DNA of 64,000 nt, taken from Pandoraea terrae (GTDB taxonomy: Bacteria > Pseudomonadota > Gammaproteobacteria > Burkholderiales > Burkholderiaceae). The notes beneath the pieces are model-generated. The model had not been told where the DNA came from, did not search any database, and saw only the letters and a list, made by a program, of their open reading frames with translations. Of this stretch, positions 1 through 7,942 are shown one piece after another. Location: NCBI RefSeq assembly GCF_902459695.1, contig NZ_CABPRZ010000010.1, positions 62,001-126,000 on the forward strand, in the 5' to 3' direction. Each line of letters begins with the position of its first letter. The first letter of the stretch is position 1. Position numbers and translations under genes: made by a program.

Positions 1-23
1 GCGTTCAGGCGTTCGGCTTCCAT
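1..23 (-). CDS. prfB: peptide chain release factor 2 (N-terminal start only)
   Basis: Only the first codons are present, reading MEAERLNA on the minus strand from an ATG at 23-21 and running off the left edge. From memory, RF2 of Burkholderia relatives begins this way, and recJ is followed by prfB in these genomes, so context agrees. RF2 recognises UGA and UAA stop codons. The programmed +1 frameshift usual in prfB would lie outside the window and cannot be checked. The identification rests on eight residues plus gene order. Confidence 0.6.
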
Positions 24-57
24 GTGTTCGGGGACGGTAAGACGCAATAAAAGAGAA

Positions 58-63
58 ATTATA
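58..63 (-). promoter_or_regulatory. -10 box upstream of prfB
   Basis: A perfect TATAAT on the minus strand lies 35 bp before the prfB ATG. No convincing -35 hexamer is seen 16-18 bp further upstream. It sits between the recJ remnant and prfB, so prfB probably has its own promoter and is not dependent on read-through from recJ. Confidence 0.45.
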
Positions 64-100
64 CCGCACGCGCGTCCGCAGCAGGCCTGGAAGGGGCGCG

Positions 101-153
101 TCAGGGCGTGATTCCTCCCTGTCCCCGCGCGTGCTCGATGATCATCTGCACGC
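101..153 (-). pseudogene. orphan copy of the recJ 3' end
   Basis: Read on the minus strand, this stretch encodes VQMIIEHARGQGGITP and a TGA stop at 103-101. Its first residues (VQMIIEHA) are identical to the C-terminus of the intact recJ 3.7 kb away, which ends VQMIIEHALG. No recJ reading frame enters it now; the sequence inward of 153 is unrelated. The simplest reading is that this was the original end of recJ, separated when the 129-3843 block arrived, with the block supplying the new terminal codons. Confidence 0.6.
129..153. repeat. left copy of 25-bp direct repeat (att-like)
   Basis: This 25-bp sequence is repeated exactly, in the same orientation, at 3819-3843. It lies within the codons for the last residues of RecJ. 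Identity stops abruptly on both sides, as expected for a recombination crossover segment. Confidence 0.75.
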
Positions 154-171
154 CAGGCGCAACCGGTTGCC

Positions 172-207
172 CGTCGCTTGACCGTCGGATTGGACGGTCA
201 AGCGACG
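172..207. repeat. perfect 15-bp inverted repeat, 6-nt loop
   Basis: Arms 172-186 and 193-207 are perfectly complementary with a 6-nt loop. It lies 35 bp beyond the stop codon of the oxygenase-like gene and 19 bp inside the left direct repeat. There is no T-run on either strand, so it is not a canonical intrinsic terminator. It could stabilise the 3' end of the message or be a recombinase-related structure. Confidence 0.6.
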
Positions 208-242
208 CTGTGGGGTATCAACGCCTGCGCACGTGCCATGCG

Positions 243-971
243 TTACGTGATTCGCTTGTATATTGCGTTCCAATACCGAGCAGTGATTTCGAGAAATTGA
301 TGAAAGCCCTGAGACATATTCTCGAAGTCGTCATCACACGCACATTCTCTGGATGCAGAGACAATGGCTTGCACTTTGTGGCTTTTCTCCGCTTCGCCGA
401 TGTGGACATAAAAGTATTCGCAGCTTTCATGAAACTCATCGTTCGTTTCGAACAGGTGCTGATAGTTTCGTGCCCCTTCGTAGAGACGCGTCAGCATTGA
501 ATAGGCGAGCCATTCCTGTGCAAGAAGGGTTCCCATCACCCGACTTGCGCGCCCCTTGTCCGTATAGAGTTCTCGCTGCAGGCAAATGAAATCCTTGGTG
601 CTCGGCAGTATCGGTACCGTGTTCAGCCGTTCCTCGCGATAGTCGTGCCCATGCATGCGGGAAAGCGTGTTGAACAAGAACGATTTGAGAAGGTTTAAAT
701 GTGCTTTCTCCGGATTCCCGTAACCATATTCGGAGTGAAGATTTTTTGCGATTTCTACGCGAGCATCAAGGTCGTCTGTACTTATCAATGAGAGGGCGAC
801 CATGGTGGCCGTGTTGCTAGTCCGCGCCAGATAGTTTCGTGCGAATACTTCGAAGTGTTCGGGCGGAAGCATGTTATCGATCCATGTCTCATAGAATCGA
901 TTGTTCAACGCTTCATGCGAGAAAACCGTGTTGGCGAGCGATGTGATGTCCTTGGCGTAGTCGGCGCGCAT
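243..971 (-). CDS. heme-oxygenase-like diiron (iron-containing redox) enzyme, uncharacterised
   Basis: A 242-aa all-helical protein that looks like the Haem_oxygenas_2 / PqqC-TenA superfamily, which includes non-heme diiron oxygenases such as UndA, CADD and SznF. Candidate metal ligands are in the expected order: E81 and H91 in a GYG-containing segment, E153 in AQEWLA, then H190, E193/E195 and H198. I chose the ATG at 971 because an AGAGGA ribosome site precedes it; an in-frame start ten codons upstream (1001) has none. No substrate can be assigned. It is transcribed away from the other island genes, and its base composition is lower in GC than the flanking core. A TenA-type thiaminase is the alternative, but I do not see a TenA catalytic cysteine pattern. 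Confidence 0.55.
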   Translation of the reverse strand: MRADYAKDITSLANTVFSHEALNNRFYETWIDNMLPPEHFEVFARNYLARTSNTATMVALSLISTDDLDARVEIAKNLHSEYGYGNPEKAHLNLLKSFLFNTLSRMHGHDYREERLNTVPILPSTKDFICLQRELYTDKGRASRVMGTLLAQEWLAYSMLTRLYEGARNYQHLFETNDEFHESCEYFYVHIGEAEKSHKVQAIVSASRECACDDDFENMSQGFHQFLEITARYWNAIYKRIT

Positions 972-1007
972 TGGCTTATCCTCTTGATGTGGGGAGGGCA
1001 AGCGGGA

Positions 1008-1013
1008 CTATAT
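1008..1013 (-). promoter_or_regulatory. possible -10 box for the oxygenase-like gene
   Basis: TATAGT on the minus strand lies about 36 bp upstream of the chosen ATG. An AT-rich stretch (1031-1040) occupies the -35 region but gives no good hexamer. Confidence 0.3.
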
Positions 1014-1072
1014 TGCATCGTCGGCAACGAAAAAACTAACTTCTTGTGAAGCATTGTTTTTCATGTTTTATT

Positions 1073-1097
1073 TCATTCGAAGTGAATCGTCGAATGA
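1073..1097. promoter_or_regulatory. dyad symmetry, possible operator
   Basis: TCATTCGA and TCGAATGA form an inverted repeat (1073-1080 and 1090-1097) with a 9-bp spacer, in the AT-rich gap between the oxygenase-like gene and the DUF1127 gene. The spacing suits a dimeric regulator. It has no following T-run, so a terminator is less likely. The rest of 972-1217 shows no coding potential. Confidence 0.3.
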
Positions 1098-1217
1098 GGC
1101 GCTTGTGCAGTTGCTTATTCACGGGTGACTTCGCACGGGCGTGTGCGTACCGTTGAACAAGCTTCCTTCGCAGTCATGGAGGTGTTGCGTCGCCGCAGGT
1201 CTGGTTTTGGGTTATGG

Positions 1218-1457
1218 TCAGTGACGCCCCGTCAATCGCGACGGCGGACGATAGAGTCCGACCTCGTTTCGTGAAATCCCGACATCGCGCAGTGCCTGGT
1301 CATCCAGCGCTGACAGGATGGAGACTTGACGGGCGGTTCCATACCATGCGAGCGCGCTGCGAAGCAGGCGACGCAACGGATTGAGTTCGGAAAATCGGTG
1401 CGCGTCGCGGTGGGATGTGTCTGAATTACTGCGCCAAGGCAAGTGTTTAGTGGACAT
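1218..1457 (-). CDS. DUF1127 small protein
   Basis: A 79-aa basic protein. Its C-terminal half matches the DUF1127 (YjiS-like) pattern: an aromatic helix, then LSALDDQALRDVGISRNEV. Some short relatives in alpha-proteobacteria bind RNA or affect phosphate and carbon metabolism, but no function can be assigned here. The ATG at 1457 is preferred because AGGAG precedes it; a longer in-frame start at 1487 has no such site. It is divergent from the LysR gene and might be controlled by it. Confidence 0.7.
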   Translation of the reverse strand: MSTKHLPWRSNSDTSHRDAHRFSELNPLRRLLRSALAWYGTARQVSILSALDDQALRDVGISRNEVGLYRPPSRLTGRH

Positions 1458-1571
1458 TACCCGCTCCTGTTCGCGATTACGTCCCAAATATCTTAGGCGA
1501 ATGTTTTACGTCAAAAAAAGTGAAAGTTTTGGCAATTAAATATCTGCAAATGAGATATGAAGGGGGCACGC

Positions 1572-2456
1572 GTGGATTTGGCTCAACTGCGGACGTTCAA
1601 AGCGGTGGTCGACGAAGGCGGGGTACTGGGGGCATCCGAGAAGCTGCACTGCGTGCAATCGAATGTGACGGCGCGAATTCGTGCGTTGGAACGCAGTGTC
1701 GGCGTGCAGTTGTTTCATCGTCAAGGCCGGCGCTTGCAGTTAACGCCGAGCGGGCGAACGCTGCTGGACTACGCTGACCGCATTCTCGCGCTATCCCGTG
1801 AAGCGGTGGCCGCGGTCAGTCTCGGTGACAAGCCGTCGGGCGATTTCTTGCTCGGTGCGATCGAATCGTCCGCCACGGCGAGGCTGCCGTCGGTGCTTGC
1901 CCGATTCCATGCGTCCTACCCCGAGGTACGGCTCACCCTCGTGACGCATTCCTCTGCGGCGATCATTGAAGAGATACAGCGTTGCCGGCTCGATGCGGGA
2001 TTAGTTGCGGGGCAACCTATGGACTCGGGCGTTGCTGCCGATGAGATTTATCGAGAGCCGCTGGTCCTTGTCGCGTCTGCGAGCGCGCCTCCGATCCGGC
2101 GTCCGCGTGATCTGGAAGGGAGAGCGATGCTTATGTGGCCGGTAGGGTGCCCATATCGTAGCGCGCTTGAACGCTGGCTTTCCGCAAACAGGATCGCGCC
2201 CTCCCGAATCGTCAGCTACAGCAGCTACGGGACGATCGTCGCTTGCGTCGGGGCGGGGGCCGGAGTGTCTTTGGTGCCGAGAGGCGTATTCGTGAGGTAT
2301 CAGAAAGAGACGAAGACTGCGGGTTACCAACTCGAGGGACTGGATGACGTCCCCAATTATTTCGTTTGGCACAAGGACGTGAAGCTGCATCCGGCGCGGG
2401 AAGCCTTTCTTGGCGTCCTGAGAGAGCAGGCGAATTTGCATATTTCCACCGGATGA
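1572..2456 (+). CDS. LysR-family transcriptional regulator
   Basis: A 294-aa LysR regulator. The N-terminal winged helix-turn-helix spans about residues 1-60 (LRTFKAVVDEGG, then SNVTARIRALERSVGVQLFHR), followed by the periplasmic-binding-like effector domain. I prefer the GTG at 1572, giving MDLAQLRTF, because an AAGGGGG ribosome site lies just upstream; an ATG five codons earlier (1557) overlaps that site. It is divergent from the DUF1127 gene and in tandem with the transporter 101 bp downstream, which it may regulate. LysR plus YbfB-type transporter is a pairing I recall from Burkholderia. Confidence 0.85.
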   Translation: MDLAQLRTFKAVVDEGGVLGASEKLHCVQSNVTARIRALERSVGVQLFHRQGRRLQLTPSGRTLLDYADRILALSREAVAAVSLGDKPSGDFLLGAIESSATARLPSVLARFHASYPEVRLTLVTHSSAAIIEEIQRCRLDAGLVAGQPMDSGVAADEIYREPLVLVASASAPPIRRPRDLEGRAMLMWPVGCPYRSALERWLSANRIAPSRIVSYSSYGTIVACVGAGAGVSLVPRGVFVRYQKETKTAGYQLEGLDDVPNYFVWHKDVKLHPAREAFLGVLREQANLHISTG

Positions 2457-2557
2457 TACGAGCGGTTGGAACATGTGTATTCACTATTTTTTATACATCG
2501 GTCGTCGCTTACCGTCTACGATGAGCACCCACTTTGGATTGAGCCCGGTGTCCTTCG

Positions 2558-3802
2558 ATGACGTTTTTTCCGTCCGATTCACACGACAAGTCCGCGATTC
2601 ACGTTGCGATTGCAAGCATGGCGGCAGTTGCCGTTGCCTTGGGCATCGGGCGATTTGCCTTCACGCCCCTATTGCCCGCGATGCTTTCGGCCGGATGGTT
2701 TGATATCGACGGTAGCGGTTGGCTGGCATCCGCAAACTACGCGGGATACTGCCTTGGCGCCCTGACGTGCGGGTGCGTTCGGTGGGCGGCGCCGAAGGTC
2801 GTGCGATTCGGTTTGATCGCGACGTGCGTGCTCACGATGCTCATGGCGGTGTTCACGCAGTTTCCCATCTGGATGTTGCTGCGATTTCTCTCCGGGGCAT
2901 GCAGTGCATGGACCTTCATTTTCGCGGCGCAATGGGGCGCCAGATGGCTGTCGGCAAAAGGCGCATCGTCATTGGTCGGTATCATTTACACCGGATCGGG
3001 GATCGGTATCCTCTTGACCGGACTAGCCGGTGCGCTCATCTCGGAGTGGGGTACGCCAGTCCAGGGGTGGATGGCGTTTTCGCTGATGGCGGCGATGACA
3101 ACTGTGATGATTCTGGCACGGTACCCCAACGACGATGTGTCGGATGAAGCGTTGCGTCGGGATCGTAGCCCGCAACCCAAATTCCGGTCCGAATTCCACG
3201 ATGGTATTGACGCATCCCATCGTCGTTCGCGTGCGGTTTGGCTCGTTCTCACGTATGCCGTGCCCGGTTTCGGCTACATCATTTCGGCGACGTTTCTTCC
3301 GGTCATTGCGCAAGCGGCGTTGCCGGACTCCAATCTCGGAGATTTTTTCTGGCCCTTGATCGGGCTCGCGATCGTGCCGGGCGCACTGATCGCGGGACGG
3401 TTGCCACGGCGATGGGACAATCGGCTCATGCTCGCAGTTTGTTACCTGATTCAATCGGCCGCAATCCTCATCAGCACGATGAGTCCCACTGTTTTGGGAC
3501 TCGCCGTCGGCTGCATTTTGCTAGGTTTGCCGTTTACGGCCATCAGCTACTTTGCGATGTGCGAAGCGGAGTACCTGTACGGTCATCATTGCGCAGGCCT
3601 GATGGGGTATGCAACCGCATCGTACGGGGTGGGGCAAATCGTGGGGCCGCTGATCGCCACGCGTAGTGTGGCGATCACCGGTTCGTTCGATGCGGCGCTG
3701 TATCTCGCCGCGTCGGCGCTTGGGGGCGGTACGATTGTGCTGTTATGGCGATGGTTCGCCGATTCGGAGCGCGTCTGCCGGTCATCTCCCGGTACTTCCT
3801 GA
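2558..3802 (+). CDS. YbfB/YjiJ-family MFS transporter
   Basis: A 414-aa inner-membrane protein with about twelve hydrophobic segments. The N-terminus (VALGIGRFAFTPLLPAM, then GWLASANYAGYCLGAL) is characteristic of the YbfB/YjiJ branch of the major facilitator superfamily. The substrate is unknown. Its stop codon is 6 bp from the convergent recJ stop, so the island gene abuts recJ. Probable control is by the LysR gene upstream. Confidence 0.8.
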   Translation: MTFFPSDSHDKSAIHVAIASMAAVAVALGIGRFAFTPLLPAMLSAGWFDIDGSGWLASANYAGYCLGALTCGCVRWAAPKVVRFGLIATCVLTMLMAVFTQFPIWMLLRFLSGACSAWTFIFAAQWGARWLSAKGASSLVGIIYTGSGIGILLTGLAGALISEWGTPVQGWMAFSLMAAMTTVMILARYPNDDVSDEALRRDRSPQPKFRSEFHDGIDASHRRSRAVWLVLTYAVPGFGYIISATFLPVIAQAALPDSNLGDFFWPLIGLAIVPGALIAGRLPRRWDNRLMLAVCYLIQSAAILISTMSPTVLGLAVGCILLGLPFTAISYFAMCEAEYLYGHHCAGLMGYATASYGVGQIVGPLIATRSVAITGSFDAALYLAASALGGGTIVLLWRWFADSERVCRSSPGTS

Positions 3803-3808
3803 CATCGA

Positions 3809-5506
3809 TTACCCCAGGGCGTGCTCGATGATCATCTGCACGCGCGACACACCATTGAACGTATCGGCGGCGAGGCGATAGGCAAAACGGGCGCGGCTCG
3901 GCAGCGTGTCGGCGTGATTGAACCAGATCGCGTTGTAGCGTTGCCGGCCGCGTCCCAATTGCAGCTTCAGATGCTTGTCCTTCAGGATCGCCTGCGACAG
4001 CACGTCGAATTCGCCAGAAAACACCGGCGGCGGAAAGCCCTGGCCCCAGACTTCGTTGTCGAGCATCGCCACGAACGGCGGCACGAAACATTCGTCGCCG
4101 ATGTCGCCGTCCGTTTCGATCACGCGCGACAAGGCTTTCTCGTCGAGCCATGCCTGTCCGACCGCTTCGAACGCCGCCTGGAAGCGCGCGAGGTCCGAGG
4201 CGCCGATCGTCAGCCCGGCCGCCATCGCGTGGCCGCCGAATTTTGAGATCAATCCCGGTTCGCGTTTGGTCACGAGATCCAGGGCGTCTCGCATGTGGAA
4301 TCCCGGAATGGAGCGGCCGGAGCCCTTGATTTGACCGTCGTCACCCGGCGCGAACACAATCGTCGGACGGTAGAACTTTTCCTTGAGCCGTGCCGCCACA
4401 ATGCCGATCACGCCCTGATGCCATGTCTCGTTGAACGCGCACAACGTGGTCGCCTGACGCGGGTCGAAACGGGCCAGGTCGGCCAAAGCCTCCTGCTGCA
4501 TGCCGGCTTCGATCTCGCGCCGCTCGCGGTTCATGGCGTCGAGTTCCTGTGCGAGCGTCCATGCGCGGGCGTCATCGTCCGTCAGCAGGCATTCAATGCC
4601 GAGCGACATGTCCGCGAGGCGTCCGGCGGCATTCAGTCGCGGGCCCAGCCCGAAGCCGAGGTCGAAGCTCCCGGCTTGGCGCGCATTGCGGGCGGCGGCG
4701 CGAAAGAGGGCGTTGATCCCCGCGTGCATGCGCCCGGCGCGCATGCGGGACAGGCCCTGCGCGACCAGAATCCGGTTGTTGGCGTCAAGCTTGACGACGT
4801 CCGCGACGGTGCCGAGCGCGACGAGGTCGAGCAGGGCGTCCAGGCGAGGCTGCTCGCGCGTGTCGAAGGCGCCACGCCGGCGCAGTTCGGCGCGCAGGGC
4901 CAGCAGCACATAAAACATCACGCCGACGCCCGCGAGGTTCTTGCTCGGGAATTCGCACCCCGGCTGGTTCGGATTGACGATGCAACGGGCGTTCGGCAGC
5001 TCGGCGCCGGGCAGATGGTGGTCCGTGACCACGACTTCGATGCCGAGCGCTTGCGCAGCGGCTACGCCGTCGAGGCTCGCGATGCCGTTGTCAACCGTGA
5101 TCAGGATGTCGGGCGGGCCGCTCGGGGCACGCGCGGCCAGCGCCACGATCTCCGGGGTCAGCCCGTAACCATATTCGAACCGGTTCGGCACGAGATATTC
5201 GACTTTTGCGCCGAACATCCGCAAGCCGCGTACGGCCACGGCGCAGGCGGTCGCGCCGTCGCAGTCGTAGTCGGCCACGACCAGCATGCGGCGGCCCGCT
5301 GCGATCGCGTCGGCGAGAAATTCCGCCGCATGCGCCGCCCCTTTGAGCGCCGTCGGCGGGATCAGGCGCGTCAGCGCGCTTTCCGTCTCCTCCTGGCCGA
5401 CAACGCCACGCGCCGCAAACAGGCGCGCCAGAACCGGGTGAACGCCGGCGCTGGCCAGGTTGCCGGCGACCCATTCGTCGACCTCTCGCGTCACAATCGC
5501 AGTCAC
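3809..5506 (-). CDS. recJ: single-stranded-DNA-specific 5'-3' exonuclease RecJ
   Basis: A 565-aa RecJ, normal length for the family. DHH-family motifs are intact: DYDCDGA near residue 77, VTDHHLPG, GTVADVV and, in the DHHA1 domain, GGHAMAAG. It degrades single-stranded DNA 5' to 3' in recombination and mismatch repair. The reading frame extends further upstream, but the GTG at 5506 is the best start because it overlaps the upstream gene's stop by four bases (GTGA), implying translational coupling. The last codons coincide with the 25-bp repeat, so the C-terminus EHALG may have been supplied by the inserted block. Confidence 0.95.
   Translation of the reverse strand: MTAIVTREVDEWVAGNLASAGVHPVLARLFAARGVVGQEETESALTRLIPPTALKGAAHAAEFLADAIAAGRRMLVVADYDCDGATACAVAVRGLRMFGAKVEYLVPNRFEYGYGLTPEIVALAARAPSGPPDILITVDNGIASLDGVAAAQALGIEVVVTDHHLPGAELPNARCIVNPNQPGCEFPSKNLAGVGVMFYVLLALRAELRRRGAFDTREQPRLDALLDLVALGTVADVVKLDANNRILVAQGLSRMRAGRMHAGINALFRAAARNARQAGSFDLGFGLGPRLNAAGRLADMSLGIECLLTDDDARAWTLAQELDAMNRERREIEAGMQQEALADLARFDPRQATTLCAFNETWHQGVIGIVAARLKEKFYRPTIVFAPGDDGQIKGSGRSIPGFHMRDALDLVTKREPGLISKFGGHAMAAGLTIGASDLARFQAAFEAVGQAWLDEKALSRVIETDGDIGDECFVPPFVAMLDNEVWGQGFPPPVFSGEFDVLSQAILKDKHLKLQLGRGRQRYNAIWFNHADTLPSRARFAYRLAADTFNGVSRVQMIIEHALG
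3819..3843. repeat. right copy of 25-bp direct repeat (att-like)
   Basis: Identical to 129-153. It encodes the penultimate residues of RecJ and marks the right boundary of the inserted block. Confidence 0.75.
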
Positions 5507-6582
5507 GGTGCGTCCTCTCCGAGTTTGGCCAGCGGCACCAGCCGGTCTGTCAGCGACTGACGACGCCAGAATTTGCGCAGATCGCCGGATCGCACGCGCA
5601 TTGTCACGCCATGGCTGTCGCCGCAAAGGGTCAACGCCACGTCGCGCGTCTCGCCCTTGGCGAGCCGCTGGAGGGCCGGGGCGAGCCATTGTGTGTCGAT
5701 CCGGACCCATGCATCGCGCCAGCGGGCCCAGTCCTCGGCAACGAAATACGGGCCGAGGGCATCCAGCTGGACGAGTGTCATGCCTTGCGCTGCGCCCAGT
5801 CCGGCGGCCGTGGCGTGCGCATCGATCGCCACATGCGCCGACAGGCCGCGCGTGGCCGGATCGTCGGCGATGACGGTGACAAACGGCCTGTTCAGGCGCG
5901 GTGCGGCAATGCGTTGGCCGCCGGCGTATAGCCACAGCGCGTTGACGGGCGGCAGGCCGCGCGCTTCACGTGCGTCGTTGGCCGGGTGGGCGTGCCATGC
6001 CATCTGGACTTCGTTCTGAAGCTTGCGCCAGGTCAGTTCCGCCGGGCCCTTCGGCAGCCAGATATCGACGTTGCGGCCGGCGGCGCGCGCGGGCGACGCG
6101 CTCAGCAGCTCGCCCAGCATCGGTGCGCTCAAATACCAGCGGTCGGGGCGCGGGGCGATCAGCTCGGCGCCGTCCTCGGCGAACAGCGCGCGGGCGGTCT
6201 GGAACAGGGTGTCGGCGTCGGCCGGGTCGAGCGCCAGCTCGGCAGGGTCCGTCAGCACCAGATGATCAGTTGCGATGTGGATGTGCGCCGGTTGTACGCA
6301 GTACCAGTAACGCCCGTCGAGCGTACCACCGTCCGCCAGCAGCATGAATGGGGCGAGCGGCGCGCGCGCCGGCACGCCAGGCAAGCCGAAGGTCGTGGCC
6401 AGCCAGCGCTCGTGCGGAAGCGTCGGCACGAAAGGATCGGCCGGCACGTCATCGGCGGTCAGGGTGGCGCGCGCAAGCAACTTTTCGAGCGCGGGCAACT
6501 CCAAATCGCCAAGCAGGGCCGGGATGTGGGCCGATGCCGGCAAGGCGAACGGCAGGAGAAAGTGCAGGGCAGGTGTATCCAT
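5503..6582 (-). CDS. conserved beta-proteobacterial protein, possibly RpfE-like
   Basis: A 359-aa soluble protein beginning MDTPALHFLLPFALPAS. In Burkholderia, genes at this place next to recJ have been annotated as 'RpfE-type regulatory protein' or as a phosphoglycerate-mutase-like protein; I recognise the family but see no catalytic motif that settles the role. There is no signal peptide or membrane segment. It is coupled to recJ by a four-base overlap and divergent from lolC across 106 bp. Confidence 0.6.
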   Translation of the reverse strand: MDTPALHFLLPFALPASAHIPALLGDLELPALEKLLARATLTADDVPADPFVPTLPHERWLATTFGLPGVPARAPLAPFMLLADGGTLDGRYWYCVQPAHIHIATDHLVLTDPAELALDPADADTLFQTARALFAEDGAELIAPRPDRWYLSAPMLGELLSASPARAAGRNVDIWLPKGPAELTWRKLQNEVQMAWHAHPANDAREARGLPPVNALWLYAGGQRIAAPRLNRPFVTVIADDPATRGLSAHVAIDAHATAAGLGAAQGMTLVQLDALGPYFVAEDWARWRDAWVRIDTQWLAPALQRLAKGETRDVALTLCGDSHGVTMRVRSGDLRKFWRRQSLTDRLVPLAKLGEDAP

Positions 6583-6688
6583 GTCGGAGCGAATTGTATG
6601 GCAAACTTCGCGCTGGCAGGAAACTCGCCGGCCGGCAAGGACCGGCCGCGTCCGGAAACTCCATCCCTTTCGAGAATCAGGAACCCGT

Positions 6689-7942
6689 TTGAAATTCCCA
6701 TACGAATGGCAGATCGGCTGGCGCTACACGCGCACCGGCAAACGATCGTCCGGCAACGGTTTCATCTCCTTCATTTCGTTCATTTCGATGGCCGGCATCG
6801 CGCTTGGCGTGGCGGCGCTCATTGTCGTGCTCTCCGTCATGAACGGCTTTCAGAAGGAGGTGCGTGACCGCATGCTGTCGGTCCTCGCGCATGTCGAGGT
6901 GTTCGCCGTCGACGGCAGTCTCCCCGATTGGCAACGCACGGCCGCCGAGGCGATGAAAAACAAGGAAGTGCTGGCCGCGGCGCCCTACGTCGGCGAGCAG
7001 GCAATGCTCACGCGCGACGATGCCGTGCGCGGCGTGGTCCTGCGCGGTATCGTGCCCGACGAGGAGGCCAAGGTCTCCGACCTCGGCAAGCAAATTACGG
7101 AAGGCAACCTGGCCGACCTGGTCCCGGGCAGCTTCGGCATCGTGCTTGGCCGGGAACTGGCGCGCGGGCTCGGCGTGCATGTCGGGGACAAGATCACGCT
7201 GGTCGCGCCGCAGGGCACCGTCACGCCGGCAGGGGTGCTGCCGCGCGTCAAGCAGTTCACCGTGACGGCGATCTTCACCGCCGGTCATTACGAATACGAC
7301 AGCAGCCTCGCGCTGATCGACCTCGACGATGCCGAAAAGGTGTTCCGGCTGACCGGCCCCACCGGCGTTCGCCTGAAGGTGCAGGACATGGAGCGCGCGC
7401 CGCTGGTGGCGCGCGACCTGGCAAAGACGCTCTCCGGCGACATGTGGGTGCGCGACTGGACCCAGCAGAACAAGAACTGGTTCGTCGCAGTGCAGACCGA
7501 GAAGCGCATGATGTTCATCATCCTGACGCTCATCATCGCCGTGGCCGCGTTCAATCTTGTGTCGTCGCTGGTGATGACGGTGACCGACAAGCATGCGGAC
7601 ATCGCGATCCTGCGCACGCTCGGCGCCCAGCCGTCGTCCGTCATGAAGATCTTCATCGTGCAGGGTGTGACGATCGGATTCATCGGCACCTTGCTGGGGG
7701 TGGCGCTGGGTTGTCTCGTATCGGTCAATATCGGCACGATCGTGCCGTTCATCGAACGTCTGGTCGGCGTGCATTTCCTGCCGCAAGACATTTACTTCAT
7801 CAGCGAACTGCCGTCCGATTTGCGGTCAGGCGACGTGACGCGCATCGGCGTCATTTCCTTCATCCTCGCCTCGCTGGCGACGATCTACCCGAGCTGGAGC
7901 GCGTCGCGCGTCAAGCCGGCGGAGGCATTGCGCTATGAATGA
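6689..7942 (+). CDS. lolC: lipoprotein-releasing ABC transporter permease LolC/LolE
   Basis: A 417-aa inner-membrane subunit of the LolCDE system that extracts outer-membrane lipoproteins and passes them to LolA. The start is TTG at 6689 ([15 protein letters not shown]), preceded by CAGGAA at about 5 nt; the frame is open further upstream but without family similarity. It has one N-terminal membrane helix, a large periplasmic domain and three C-terminal helices ([20 protein letters not shown], then [12 protein letters not shown]). A single LolC/E gene is present, as in many beta-proteobacteria. It overlaps lolD by eight bases. Confidence 0.92.
   Translation: MKFPYEWQIGWRYTRTGKRSSGNGFISFISFISMAGIALGVAALIVVLSVMNGFQKEVRDRMLSVLAHVEVFAVDGSLPDWQRTAAEAMKNKEVLAAAPYVGEQAMLTRDDAVRGVVLRGIVPDEEAKVSDLGKQITEGNLADLVPGSFGIVLGRELARGLGVHVGDKITLVAPQGTVTPAGVLPRVKQFTVTAIFTAGHYEYDSSLALIDLDDAEKVFRLTGPTGVRLKVQDMERAPLVARDLAKTLSGDMWVRDWTQQNKNWFVAVQTEKRMMFIILTLIIAVAAFNLVSSLVMTVTDKHADIAILRTLGAQPSSVMKIFIVQGVTIGFIGTLLGVALGCLVSVNIGTIVPFIERLVGVHFLPQDIYFISELPSDLRSGDVTRIGVISFILASLATIYPSWSASRVKPAEALRYE

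Larger units (their letters stand above)
129..3843. mobile_element. putative 3.7-kb genomic island inserted at the recJ 3' end
   Basis: The block between two identical 25-bp direct repeats carries four genes unrelated to DNA repair: an oxygenase-like gene, a DUF1127 gene, LysR and an MFS transporter. It separates recJ from prfB. One repeat restores a functional recJ end and the other is an orphan, the pattern left by site-specific integration into a gene's 3' end. The first gene is visibly more AT-rich than the core genes beyond 3.8 kb. No integrase, transposase or recombinase is present, so the element is either a remnant or was mobilised in trans. Confidence 0.6.

Noticed and set aside
5507-5935. 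N-terminal extension of recJ
   Set aside because: The extra 143 codons are the off-frame shadow of the upstream gene, with no similarity to RecJ.
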